A stretch of 25,222 nt of DNA, taken from contig DAOMNN010000052.1 of the NCBI GenBank assembly GCA_035443825.1, positions 1-25,222 of the forward strand, written 5' to 3'. Below are positions 15,020-23,550 of the stretch, in pieces (within the stretch, counting starts at the first letter, position 1; every line of letters starts with the position of its first letter). The notes under the pieces are model-generated. The model had not been told where the DNA came from, made no database searches, and saw only the letters and a program-made list of their open reading frames with translations. Source of the stretch: DAOMNN01 sp035443825 (GTDB taxonomy: Bacteria; Pseudomonadota; Gammaproteobacteria; Burkholderiales; Rhodocyclaceae). The translations under genes were made by a program, and so were the position numbers.

Positions 15020-15045
15020 AACGGGTCCTGCGGGACCCGTTTTCA
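15020..15045 (+). terminator. Rho-independent terminator after the nir genes
   Basis: Nine-base stem AACGGGTCC / GGACCCGTT around a TGCG loop, running into TTTTCAATT, 22 bp after the stop. A typical intrinsic terminator; it closes the nir group and confirms that no further nir genes are co-transcribed. Confidence 0.82.
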
Positions 15046-15103
15046 ATTCGTGTCAAACCGGCCAGGGCGCGTTCTCATCCGCCAAGGCGAATGTGAACAA
15101 ATC

Positions 15104-15487
15104 CTAGGAATCATCCATCGCCCACTCGTGGGAGCAATTGCGGCAGCGCACGCGCACCCATGACTCCGCACGGTCCTCCGTCACTACGGTCAGTCGCCCG
15201 AAGGTTTCGCATTTGGGACATAGCGCCTGGCTGGCAGCAGTCTGCGCCCGTACCAGTTGATACAGGAAGCGCCGCAGCGCGACGATGCCAATCGCCCCGC
15301 TGGCCACCATCGCCACCGTGTTGATCGCACGATCACTCCATTCGCTGCTCCCCATCAGCGTCTCCAGGGCAGCAAACGCAGCCACCGCGCACAACAGCGT
15401 CAGCACGAGCCAGCCATGGCTGCCGAGCAGCTCGCGCTCGTGCCAGTTGCGAAAGCCGTGCTTGCGGATGCCGTTGGCAATGCCCAT
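15104..15487 (-). CDS. Membrane protein with C-terminal zinc ribbon
   Basis: Protein of 127 residues with two predicted membrane helices (about residues 27-45, L-V-L-T-L-L-C-A-V-A-A-F-A-A-L, and about 60-78, T-V-A-M-V-A-S-G-A-I-G-I-V-A-L) followed by a zinc-ribbon-like tail: C-P-K-C, then C-R-N-C-S-H-E-W about 25 residues later. I do not recognise a named family. The start at 15487 is fixed by a strong AGGAGGTG ribosome site; the longer open frame upstream is rejected. A perfect 18-bp palindrome sits just before that site. The gene converges on the nir group and ends about 60 bp beyond its terminator. It could be an integral-membrane regulator or assembly factor, but nothing shows this. Confidence 0.72.
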   Translation of the reverse strand: MGIANGIRKHGFRNWHERELLGSHGWLVLTLLCAVAAFAALETLMGSSEWSDRAINTVAMVASGAIGIVALRRFLYQLVRAQTAASQALCPKCETFGRLTVVTEDRAESWVRVRCRNCSHEWAMDDS

Positions 15488-15505
15488 GCACACCTCCTGC
15501 AGCGC

Positions 15506-15523
15506 TGCTGCCCGCGGGCAGCA
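15506..15523. promoter_or_regulatory. 18-bp perfect palindrome upstream of the membrane zinc-ribbon gene
   Basis: TGCTGCCCGCGGGCAGCA is its own reverse complement. It lies just upstream of the AGGAGGTG ribosome site on the minus strand, and downstream of a TATACT -10-like hexamer at 15553-15558. It could be an operator or an RNA hairpin in the leader. The rest of the region up to 15660 shows nothing else. Confidence 0.4.
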
Positions 15524-15660
15524 AGCACGCAAAGCCAGCATCGGATACCGAAAGTATAGGTTCGCCGATCGCCAAAACCCAGGAGTATCGACTGCCGCCT
15601 GAAGCATCGCCAACACGCCTGCCGGCGCGCATCTTCGGCCGCGCAACCTCCGCGACGAGC

Positions 15661-15690
15661 ACGACAAAACGAGCCCCGTGGGGCCCGTTC
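15661..15690 (-). terminator. Terminator after the YkuD_2 L,D-transpeptidase gene
   Basis: On the minus strand ACGGGCCCC pairs with GGGGCTCGT (one mismatch) and runs directly into TTTTGTCGT. It lies about 70 bp after the stop of the transpeptidase gene. Position, GC stem and T-run support an intrinsic terminator. Confidence 0.68.
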
Positions 15691-15761
15691 TCATCGATGT
15701 GTGCGTGTATATAGCTCGCCCGGCATTTCCGGACCCGTCTTTGCGGGCGGAGCAAAGCTCG

Positions 15762-16487
15762 TCAGGAACCTTCCATCGCCCGCAACGGAGCGACAATGCT
15801 CGCCACCCGCGTGGGTGCGCAGTTCAGATAGGCCGAACTCGCCAGCCATTGCGGATCGGGATAATAGGAAAACATGAACTGTCCGCCCTTCAGGCTATCG
15901 ACGACCGTCTTCGCGACCTCGGGGCGCACCGCGGGACACCCCTGGCTGCGGCCGATCCGCCCCTGGCGGTCGATCCACGCCGGATCGACGTAGTCCGCCG
16001 CATGAATCACGATGGCACGCTCGCGCGCCTTGTCATTCACGCCCGGCTCCAGACCATCCATGCGCAGGGAATAGCCGTGACGGCCGAAATAGCTCTCCTG
16101 GGTGCGAAAAAGCCCCAGGCTGGACTGATGGCTGCCGACCGTATTCGAAAAGTCCGTGGCCAGATCGTCGCCGGAATTCTGCCCGTGTGCGACCAGCTCC
16201 TCGAGGATCAGCGACCGCGAGCGCAGATCGAATATCCACATTCGCGGCACCGACGACGGCAGCGAGAAATCGATCACCGCAAGCCGTTCGGCCGGAGACA
16301 TGCCGCTCGTGGTGGCGCATTGCATCGCCGCCACTGCCTTGCCCAGTACCTTCACATCCAACGCGGGCGCCGCGCGCCCCAGATCCTCGATCAACGACCT
16401 CTCCGCTGGCGATGCCGCCCAAGCCTGTACGGAAACGGCCACAACAGTCCCCACCGCCAGCAGCATCCGGCACAATGCATTCGTCAT
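15762..16487 (-). CDS. Murein L,D-transpeptidase catalytic-domain protein (YkuD_2 type)
   Basis: Secreted protein of 241 residues with a Sec signal at about residues 1-24 (ending V-Q-A-W-A). The catalytic region has the L,D-transpeptidase pattern of a histidine strand, V-I-H-A-A-D-Y (His162), and the nucleophile loop G-R-S-Q-G-C-P-A-V (Cys184), in the order and spacing of the YkuD_2 subgroup. Such enzymes are expected to form or exchange peptide bonds in peptidoglycan in the periplasm, although many members are uncharacterised. The ATG at 16487 has AAGGGGA about nine bases upstream and starts exactly at the signal peptide; the frame continues uselessly to 16745. It is divergent from a second, larger L,D-transpeptidase, sharing a 175-bp intergenic region. 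Confidence 0.85.
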   Translation of the reverse strand: MTNALCRMLLAVGTVVAVSVQAWAASPAERSLIEDLGRAAPALDVKVLGKAVAAMQCATTSGMSPAERLAVIDFSLPSSVPRMWIFDLRSRSLILEELVAHGQNSGDDLATDFSNTVGSHQSSLGLFRTQESYFGRHGYSLRMDGLEPGVNDKARERAIVIHAADYVDPAWIDRQGRIGRSQGCPAVRPEVAKTVVDSLKGGQFMFSYYPDPQWLASSAYLNCAPTRVASIVAPLRAMEGS

Positions 16488-16662
16488 GCAGTATGATCCC
16501 CTTGTTGCAGCGTTCCAGCCTGCCCGGTTGCGCTCCGCGGTCATCGCGGGCGCCTCCCTGCCCGAATACAGGTGTTGAACGCCTGAAGGGCTCTCGCGGT
16601 CAATAGTGCAGAGAACCCTGATTGACCCGCATTCTAGCAGGCCAATCGCCGGAGAAAAACAA

Positions 16663-18315
16663 TTGCCCCAAATACGAATGCTGGTTGTGCTCTCGGTGGT
16701 GCTGCTTCCCGGCCTTGCCAGCGCCGCAAGTGACATGGAACACATGGCGCAGGCGGCAATTCGCTCCGGGGTCGAGCAAATTCAGCGCGCGGCGATGGTC
16801 GGGTCAGACCCTGCAGCACGAACCGCAGCCGACAATCTGGCCATGTTCTACGCGCAGCACGCTCATACCCCGGTATGGGAAAGTGATTCGCGCCTGGCCG
16901 CGCTGACCTCGGCGCTGGAGGGACTCGTCGACGACGGACTCGAGCCGAACGACTATTCAGTACACCTTTTACGACAATCTCCGGGAGCGTCGGCGCACGT
17001 TTCCGCACAACGCGCCTGCCGCGACATTCTTGCGACGCACGCCTTTCTGCAGGCGCTGACGCACCTCGCCCACGGCCGACTCGACCCCGCAAACGTCGAA
17101 CCTCTGTGGCGATTCGAGTCTCCGCGCAATAGCGTGGCGAACCACGCACTGCTGCTCATCGCATACACGGAGCTGGACAGCCCATCCGGCGCGTTCGACC
17201 GCGTACGCCCCCGCACGACCTTGTACCGGAACCTGCGGCAGGCGCTCGCACAACTTCGCCTCGAGGCGACACAGGGCGATTGGCCACAGATTCCGGCGGG
17301 TCGATCACTGCGTCCCGGTGCGATCGACCCGCGCGTTTCCCTGCTCAGGGCACGATTCTCGGTGCCCCATGACGATTCTTCCATGCCTTCGGACGCGGAG
17401 ATCTACGACGACGCCCTGGTCGAAGCGGTCAAGCGCTTCCAGCGGCGCCATCACCTCGAGGTCGACGGCATCGTCGGAGTTGAGACCCTGGGCGCACTCA
17501 ACGTACCCCTTGCCGGGCGAATCGAGCAGGTCCGCATAAACCTCGAGCGGGCCCGCTGGCTTGCGTCCGTCACCAACCCCCTTTCGGAGTTCGTTCTCGT
17601 CGACGTGGCGGGTGCGACGATCAGTTTCCAACGCAACGACGAAACGGTCTGGAGCGCGCGCACGCAGGTCGGCCGCGCTTCACGCCCCACGCCATTGCTC
17701 AAGTCGGAAATCACCCATTTCACCTTCAACCCGACATGGACCGTTCCGCCCACGATTCTGCGCAAGGACAAGCTCCCCGAGATTCGCCGGGACATCGACT
17801 ATCTGGCGCGAAACCGGATCCGCGTGATCGACCACGCGGGCAACGAACTCGATCCCGCATTCATAGACTGGAACCAGCCGGGGGCCGTGCTGCTGCGTCA
17901 GGACGCCGGGCCGGACAACGCCCTGGGCCAGGTTGCGATCCGCTTTCCGAATCCGTTCTCGGTCTATCTGCACGACACCCCCAGTCAGCGCCTGTTCGAG
18001 CGCGACCAGCGGGCTTTCAGCTCCGGATGCGTCAGGGTCGAACGGGCGATGGAACTGGTCGACCTGCTGATCGGCTCAACCAACGGAATCGATCGTACGC
18101 TGGTCAGCGAGATCATCGAAAGCGGCAAGACGCGAAATCTCAGCCTGCGTCGGCCAGTCCCGATCCTGATTGCCTACTGGACCGCCGAAGCCGATGCGGC
18201 CGGCGAGATCGGGTTCAGGAACGACATCTATGCGCATGACCCCGCGCTTCTGCACGCGATGTCGGCAAGAAGCCCGATCGATGAAATAATCGCCTCCTGC
18301 AGCCCGGTCCATTGA
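16663..18315 (+). CDS. L,D-transpeptidase, YcbB/LdtD-like
   Basis: Periplasmic L,D-transpeptidase of 550 residues that would form 3-3 crosslinks in peptidoglycan. Order seen: signal peptide (ending L-A-S-A at about residue 21), a helical scaffold domain (N-D-Y-S-V-H-L-L-R), a PG_binding_1 segment (A-V-K-R-F-Q-R-R-H-H-L-E, then G-I-V-G-V-E-T), and the YkuD catalytic domain with His437 (Y-L-H-D-T-P) and Cys456 (S-S-G-C-V-R-V). The His-to-Cys distance equals that of E. coli YcbB. The start is probably the TTG at 16663, since GGAG is eight bases before it and it adds an arginine to the signal peptide; the next ATG (16678) has no ribosome site. MscS follows 67 bp downstream and may be co-transcribed. 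Confidence 0.9.
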   Translation: MPQIRMLVVLSVVLLPGLASAASDMEHMAQAAIRSGVEQIQRAAMVGSDPAARTAADNLAMFYAQHAHTPVWESDSRLAALTSALEGLVDDGLEPNDYSVHLLRQSPGASAHVSAQRACRDILATHAFLQALTHLAHGRLDPANVEPLWRFESPRNSVANHALLLIAYTELDSPSGAFDRVRPRTTLYRNLRQALAQLRLEATQGDWPQIPAGRSLRPGAIDPRVSLLRARFSVPHDDSSMPSDAEIYDDALVEAVKRFQRRHHLEVDGIVGVETLGALNVPLAGRIEQVRINLERARWLASVTNPLSEFVLVDVAGATISFQRNDETVWSARTQVGRASRPTPLLKSEITHFTFNPTWTVPPTILRKDKLPEIRRDIDYLARNRIRVIDHAGNELDPAFIDWNQPGAVLLRQDAGPDNALGQVAIRFPNPFSVYLHDTPSQRLFERDQRAFSSGCVRVERAMELVDLLIGSTNGIDRTLVSEIIESGKTRNLSLRRPVPILIAYWTAEADAAGEIGFRNDIYAHDPALLHAMSARSPIDEIIASCSPVH

Positions 18316-18382
18316 GCGACCCGGGCATGTCCGCCTTGCAGGCAGGCATCGTATCCGTCCGATCCCCACATGGAGTACGCCT

Positions 18383-19216
18383 ATGGATCCCGTCGCCTCG
18401 TTGTACCAGCCTGATTTCGTCAATCTGTACGTCATTCCGTGGACGATCCGCATCGTTACCGCCGCCGCAATCTGGGTCATCGGCAAATGGATCGCGGAGA
18501 AGCTGACAGGCGTAATTCGCAAAGTGATGGGCCGCGCCGGGCTGGACATCATGCTGGTCCAGTTTCTGGGCAACATCGTCAACGTGGTGCTTCTCGTCGT
18601 CGTCATCATCGCTGCGCTCGACAGCCTCGGGGTCCCCACCACCTCGATGCTCGCGGTCTTCGGCGCCGCCGGTCTCGCAGTCGCTCTTGCACTGAAGGAC
18701 TCGCTGGGGAACCTCGCTTCCGGCGTGATGCTGATCACCATCCGCCCCTTTCGGGTCGGCGACTTCATCGAGGCCGGCGGGATCAGCGGCGTACCCGAGG
18801 AGATCCGCATTTTCTCCACCGTGATGCGCACCCCGGACAATCGGCAGATCATCGTTCCGAACGGGCAAATCGCCAATGGCGTCATCATCAACTACAACGC
18901 CAAACCGACCCGGCGTCTCGACCTGGTCTTCGGCATCAGCTACGACGACGACATCAGGAAGGCAAAGGCCATCATCGAACGCATCATTGGCGAAAACGAG
19001 CGCATTCTCAAGGATCCAGCACCACTGGTCGCCGTCGGCGAACTTGCCGACAGCAGCGTCAACATCAACGTGCGCCCATGGGTCAATACCGAGGATTTCT
19101 GGACGGTGAGGGCAGAACTCCTGGAGAACATCAAGATCGCGTTCGACGCCGAAGGGATCACGATCCCATTCCCGCAACGGGACGTTCACATTCACGAAAC
19201 GAAGTTGGCGGCCTGA
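18383..19216 (+). CDS. mscS: Small-conductance mechanosensitive channel (MscS family)
   Basis: Inner-membrane channel of 277 residues, close to E. coli MscS in length, that opens under membrane tension to release solutes on hypo-osmotic shock. Three N-terminal helices are followed by the pore helix A-A-G-L-A-V-A-L-A-L-K-D-S-L-G-N-L-A-S-G and the family signature R-P-F-R-V-G-D-F-I. The cytoplasmic vestibule begins with I-F-S-T-V-M-R-T-P-D-N and I-V-P-N-G. It ends I-P-F-P-Q-R-D-V-H-I, typical of MscS. GGAG precedes the ATG at good spacing. Lying after a crosslinking enzyme gene, it may share an envelope or osmotic role (inference). Confidence 0.94.
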   Translation: MDPVASLYQPDFVNLYVIPWTIRIVTAAAIWVIGKWIAEKLTGVIRKVMGRAGLDIMLVQFLGNIVNVVLLVVVIIAALDSLGVPTTSMLAVFGAAGLAVALALKDSLGNLASGVMLITIRPFRVGDFIEAGGISGVPEEIRIFSTVMRTPDNRQIIVPNGQIANGVIINYNAKPTRRLDLVFGISYDDDIRKAKAIIERIIGENERILKDPAPLVAVGELADSSVNINVRPWVNTEDFWTVRAELLENIKIAFDAEGITIPFPQRDVHIHETKLAA

Positions 19217-19224
19217 AGGATGCC

Positions 19225-19253
19225 CCCGGGGCCGCACGGCCGTCCCCGGGTTT
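19225..19253. terminator. Terminator between mscS and sbcC
   Basis: Stem CCCGGGG / CCCCGGG with inner CCG/CGG pairing, followed on the plus strand by TTT. It occupies the 36 bp between converging mscS and sbcC stops and may serve both. Confidence 0.65.
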
Positions 19254-22200
19254 CAGCACACGGACCGGATCTCGCTGCCACGCGGGCCGGTCACTATTTC
19301 CAGGCGCACGTCCATGCGCTCCCTCAACTCGGCAACGTGGGAGATGACGCCAACCAGGCGCCCTGCCTGCTGCAGATCGATCAGCGTGCGCATTGCGAAA
19401 TCGAGGCTCTCCGGATCGAGTGTGCCAAAGCCCTCGTCGATGAACAGCGTCTCCATCTGGATGCCGCCCGCGCGCGACTGAACCACGTCGGCGAGCCCCA
19501 ATGCGAGCGAGAGGGATGCGAGAAAACCCTCCCCGCCTGAAAGCGTATTCGCCGGCCGGAAGGTACCGGTGTAGTGATCGAACACCTCCAGGTCCAGTCC
19601 GCCGCTACTGCGCTGATCCTGCGCGCTGCGCACCCGGCGCAGTTCGAAGCGGTTGCGACTCATGCGCGTCAGGCGCAGCGACGCGGCTTCGAGCACCTCG
19701 TCGAGCAAGGTCGCCAACACGAAGCGCTGGAAGGTCATGCGGAAGCGATTCGATCCACCTGCCACTTCCGCCAGACGTCCGAGTACTGCGTAGGTCTCGT
19801 CGATCTCGCCAGCCTCGCGCACCAGGCATTCGAGCGCAGCCAGCATCTTGTCCGCGGCGCGAACCCTTCCGTCCGCCTCCTGGACTTCCGACAGCCGCCT
19901 TTCCAATTCATCCGCCGCCTCGACCGCGGCTGCCTGCAGCGCCGCCAGATCCGGCCCAGTAAGCCCCTCGGCCGCAGATCGCGCTCGCGCCAGCCGGTCG
20001 CGTGCAACCGCACTCGCCTGTTCGTGCGCGTCGAGCCTTGCACCGAGTTCGTCGAGCACCGCCCGATCGCGCACGGCCGCGCGAAATTCCTCGTCGCCCG
20101 AAAAGCCCGACTCTTTCAGCGTGGCGCAGTATCGCAGCTGGGTCGCGTCGAACGCGGCCACGGCACGTGCGGCATCTTCAGCGGCCGAGTGCTCGACCGC
20201 TTGCGCCGCGGCCAGGCGTGCGACTGCAGCATGATTTTCCTCTCCGGCCTTGCGCAGGGCTTCATCCAGTGCCGTGCGTCGCTCCGTCGTGCGATCGACC
20301 TCCGAACGCAGGGCAGCGGGATCGCGCAACGCCTCTGGAATGGCATTGCCGTGTCGCGCGATCTCGGCATCGATTGCGGCAATGCGGCCCGCGATCGCAT
20401 TGCGCTCGGCATCGAGCCGACGCATCGTTTGCCCCGCTTCCTCGATGCTTCGCCGCACCGCATCGAGCGAAGCGCGAATCCCGACCACTTCGGATGCGGC
20501 CGTTTCGGCAGCCGCCAGCGCCTTCTCGAGTGCATCGGTCTGCGCCCCTGCCACCGGCTCGCCGGCATCGCCCGCAACCTTGAGCGCTGCACCGAGTTCG
20601 TCGACCACGGCACTCAGGGAAACGAGGCGCTTGTCCAGTTCATGGCGACGCGCCATCGCCTCATCGCGCAGCAGGCCGGCCTTGCGCACTTGCTCACGCG
20701 ACTCGCGGATTTCCGCGTCCGTCACGCGTTCCGAATCACCGCCCCCGGCGTGCGCCGGGAGGGGGTGCTCGGTCGCGCCGCAGACCGGACACGGCGCACC
20801 CGCGACCAACTGCGACGCAAGCATGCCCGCCTGCCCGGAAAACCATTCGAGCTCCAGACTTTCCAACCGTGCCTGCGCAGCTGCGAGAGCGGCCTCCGCG
20901 GCCTGCTGCCCGGCCTGCGCGATGCGAAGCTCGTTCCTCAGCACGTCGGCCTCGTTGCGTGCGACGCCAAGTCGTTCGGACTGCATCCTTCGCAGCCGGG
21001 CATCCTCCAGTCGATGAGTCAGAAGCTCACGCGTCGTGGCCGTCTGCAGCAGGGACTCGAGTCGCTTCTCCTGAGCGATGCGCGACTGCTCGTCCCGCTC
21101 CAGCGCCGCCACGAGCCGCTTCTGTTCGCCGCTCACCTGTCGCAGTCGCTCGTCCTCGGCATCGCGCGTGCGCTGCGCCGCGGCCAGTGAAACCACCTTC
21201 TCGCCCAGCATCGCCAGTTCGGCCAGCTTCGTCACGCACGCCTCAAGCTGCGGCGCCCGAGCCTTCTCTTCCTCCAGACGTGCAGCCGCCTCGGCGCGCG
21301 CCTGTCCAGCCTCGGCATACGTCGCTCGCGCCATCGCCAGACGTTTGCCGGCCTGCTCGCGCGCGTCTGCCGCGAGTTCCATGGCCTCAGCGAACGGGCG
21401 CACGGTTGCGGCCTTGCGCCCTGACGCGTACTCACGTCGCCGGCATTCGATCTCGGGTTCCAGCGCCCGCAGGCGCAGCTCCGACGCCGTCGCCTCGCCG
21501 AGTTCCTTGAGCGCTGCGTCTGCGGCGCGTCCGCGTTCCAGGCTCTCGCGCGCATCCTGACCCCGTTTGCGCGCAGCCGCTTCCCCTTCGCGCAGGGCCG
21601 CCAGTTGCAGCTCCAGCGACGCTCGGTATGCCGCAAGCGACTCGACACTTTCCTGCCCGGCCTGCTGCAGAAGCGTCTCCCGTTTCAACCTGATCTCGGC
21701 GGCGCGATTCTCCACATCCCGCGCCCGCCGCTTCAGCGCCTCACCGAGCAGCCGATAGCGCTCCGTCCGGAAAAGCGTCTGCAGGATCGCCTCGCGCTGA
21801 TCTGACCGCGCGCTCAGCAGTTCGCGGAATCGTCCCTGCGGCAGAACGATGACCTGGCGAAACTGCTCGCTGTCGAAACCTAGCCGCGTCTCGATTTCCT
21901 CCGTGACCTTGCCCGGCTGCGTCGCAACGCTCGTCCATTGCTCACCGTCGAATCGGTCCAGCTGTGCTGTTGCCGGCGCCTCCGTATGGCCGGCACCGCG
22001 CCGCTTGGCACGCGTCTGGGCCGGCTTGCGCGTCACCCGGAATCGCTCCTCGCCGAGGGCGAACTCCAGCGCGACCTCGGTCTCGAGGTCGGGCGAAGCA
22101 TGATCGCTGCGCATCGCACGCGGGTCGCGCTCGCCGCCGGAAGTATCTCCATACAGTGCGAAACACAGCGCATCCAGCAGGGTCGTCTTTCCCGCACCGG

Positions 22201-22309
22201 TAGGCCCGTGAATCAGGAACAGGGCCCGCGCCCCGAAACAGGCGAAGTCGACCGATTCGCGCGATGCGAACGGGCCGAAGGCCTGCATGCTCAGGTGCAC
22301 AGGCCTCAT
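19253..22309 (-). CDS. sbcC: Exonuclease subunit SbcC (SMC-like ATPase)
   Basis: Large subunit of the SbcCD nuclease, 1018 residues, which cleaves DNA hairpins, palindromes and blocked ends during recombination and repair. The N-terminal half-ATPase has Walker A G-P-T-G-A-G-K-T-T (35-43) and the Q-loop stretch around V-I-L-P-Q-G-R-F. Two long Ala/Glu/Arg-rich coiled coils flank the zinc hook C-P-V-C (Cys507, Cys510). The C-terminal half-ATPase has signature L-S-G-G-E (about 923-927) and Walker B L-F-I-D-E-G-F-G (about 956-963), then V-I-S-H. All elements are intact. The start overlaps the sbcD stop by ATGA, showing translational coupling. Confidence 0.97.
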   Translation of the reverse strand: MRPVHLSMQAFGPFASRESVDFACFGARALFLIHGPTGAGKTTLLDALCFALYGDTSGGERDPRAMRSDHASPDLETEVALEFALGEERFRVTRKPAQTRAKRRGAGHTEAPATAQLDRFDGEQWTSVATQPGKVTEEIETRLGFDSEQFRQVIVLPQGRFRELLSARSDQREAILQTLFRTERYRLLGEALKRRARDVENRAAEIRLKRETLLQQAGQESVESLAAYRASLELQLAALREGEAAARKRGQDARESLERGRAADAALKELGEATASELRLRALEPEIECRRREYASGRKAATVRPFAEAMELAADAREQAGKRLAMARATYAEAGQARAEAAARLEEEKARAPQLEACVTKLAELAMLGEKVVSLAAAQRTRDAEDERLRQVSGEQKRLVAALERDEQSRIAQEKRLESLLQTATTRELLTHRLEDARLRRMQSERLGVARNEADVLRNELRIAQAGQQAAEAALAAAQARLESLELEWFSGQAGMLASQLVAGAPCPVCGATEHPLPAHAGGGDSERVTDAEIRESREQVRKAGLLRDEAMARRHELDKRLVSLSAVVDELGAALKVAGDAGEPVAGAQTDALEKALAAAETAASEVVGIRASLDAVRRSIEEAGQTMRRLDAERNAIAGRIAAIDAEIARHGNAIPEALRDPAALRSEVDRTTERRTALDEALRKAGEENHAAVARLAAAQAVEHSAAEDAARAVAAFDATQLRYCATLKESGFSGDEEFRAAVRDRAVLDELGARLDAHEQASAVARDRLARARSAAEGLTGPDLAALQAAAVEAADELERRLSEVQEADGRVRAADKMLAALECLVREAGEIDETYAVLGRLAEVAGGSNRFRMTFQRFVLATLLDEVLEAASLRLTRMSRNRFELRRVRSAQDQRSSGGLDLEVFDHYTGTFRPANTLSGGEGFLASLSLALGLADVVQSRAGGIQMETLFIDEGFGTLDPESLDFAMRTLIDLQQAGRLVGVISHVAELRERMDVRLEIVTGPRGSEIRSVC

Positions 22310-23454
22310 GTCGACTCCCGCTCCTCGCGGAGCAACGCCTCGATCGTGGCATCGACCGCGTGGCGCGCCGCATCGTCGAGGGGTTCGCCGGTCACCTCAT
22401 GCACGAAGTCTGCAAACAGGACGCGCATGTCGAGTTCGCGATGATTCGGCGACACCTTGCCTTCCCTGCCGATTCCGCTCAGAACGATGCGCTCGCAACC
22501 GAGCACGTTCGGATAGACCTCGCGCAGGCGTGCCATGGGCTCGAGCAAGGCACCCGTGTCAGTGAGGCTTGCGAACACGTAGTCATGGCGCTTCGGGTCG
22601 TCCCTCCCGGCCTCGACGAGCGCACGCAGTTCCCCCCTCACACGGCGCAGATCACGGCGGGACTGCAGCGCGATCCGCTCGACGCGGATCTCTCCAGGAG
22701 ACCTCAGCTCCACCATCGATACGCTCTTGTCGTGATCGATCTCGGACAGCGAATACTTGAGCGGCGACCCCGCGTAGTTGATCGCCGCCGAGCCGATCTG
22801 CTGGGGGCGGTGCAGATGCCCCAGGGCGACGTAGTCGAAGCCCGCGAATCTCGATGCGGCCACCGCCCCGCTGCCACCAACGGAAAGCGGCCGCTCGGAT
22901 TCGCTCTCCGTGCCGCCGGCGACGAATGCATGCGCCACCACCACGGCCCTCGTTCCGGCCGGGTGATGCTCGCGAATGCCGTCGAGCAAGGCGCCCAGCG
23001 CGGCATCGTGGTCGCGAAATTCGGCGCCCAGTGCGTCGCGAACCACTGCCGGCTCGGCATAGGGAAGCGGGTAAATGGCAAGCTCTCCCCACTCGTCGGC
23101 GAAGTACAGCGGCTCGACGCGCGAACTGACACGTCCGGCGATCGTCAGTCCGCGCGGCGCAAGCAGACGTGCGCCGAAGCCGAGACGATCGGGACTATCA
23201 TGGTTGCCCGCAATGAGCACGACCGGCACGCCTTCACCGAGCACGATGCGCGAAAGCGTGTCATCAAGCAGATTCACCGCATCCGCAGGCGGTACCGCAC
23301 GGTCGTAGACGTCGCCTGCCACGAGTACCGCGTCGGGACGCAGCTCGCGCACGAGAGCGACGAATTGATCGAGAACGTGGGCCTGATCATCGATCAGGGA
23401 CCGGGCATGGAAGATTCGACCGAGGTGCCAGTCGGCGGTGTGTAGAAGTCGCAC
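22306..23454 (-). CDS. sbcD: Exonuclease subunit SbcD (Mre11-like phosphoesterase)
   Basis: Nuclease subunit of SbcCD, 382 residues. Metal-binding motifs of the Mre11 family appear in order: H-T-A-D-W-H-L-G (Asp8, His10), A-G-D-V-Y-D, A-G-N-H-D, V-V-A-H-A-F and G-H-L-H-R-P. The start is read as GTG at 23454, where GGAG lies eight bases upstream and the protein begins directly with the R-L-L-H-T-A-D-W-H strand, as in known SbcD; the open frame runs on to 23511 without a better site. The neighbouring ATG upstream is out of frame. It is the first gene of the sbcD-sbcC pair. Confidence 0.96.
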   Translation of the reverse strand: MRLLHTADWHLGRIFHARSLIDDQAHVLDQFVALVRELRPDAVLVAGDVYDRAVPPADAVNLLDDTLSRIVLGEGVPVVLIAGNHDSPDRLGFGARLLAPRGLTIAGRVSSRVEPLYFADEWGELAIYPLPYAEPAVVRDALGAEFRDHDAALGALLDGIREHHPAGTRAVVVAHAFVAGGTESESERPLSVGGSGAVAASRFAGFDYVALGHLHRPQQIGSAAINYAGSPLKYSLSEIDHDKSVSMVELRSPGEIRVERIALQSRRDLRRVRGELRALVEAGRDDPKRHDYVFASLTDTGALLEPMARLREVYPNVLGCERIVLSGIGREGKVSPNHRELDMRVLFADFVHEVTGEPLDDAARHAVDATIEALLREEREST

Positions 23455-23526
23455 TGCATGGGCTCCGCGAGAGGTGGTCCGATGATCGACCGGATCATCC
23501 CCGCGATGCAAGCCCCATGCGCCTTC

Positions 23527-23550
23527 GCCCGGCCGCCCGTTCAGCCGGGC
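23527..23550 (-). terminator. Hairpin after the 87-residue gene
   Basis: Inverted repeat GCCCGGC / GCCGGGC (23527-23533 and 23544-23550) directly after the stop codon on the minus strand. No T-run follows, so it is only terminator-like. Confidence 0.4.

Noticed and set aside
19574..21190. A 538-codon plus-strand open frame inside sbcC.
   Set aside because: sbcC is intact on the other strand with all SMC-type motifs; the shadow has no recognisable domain.
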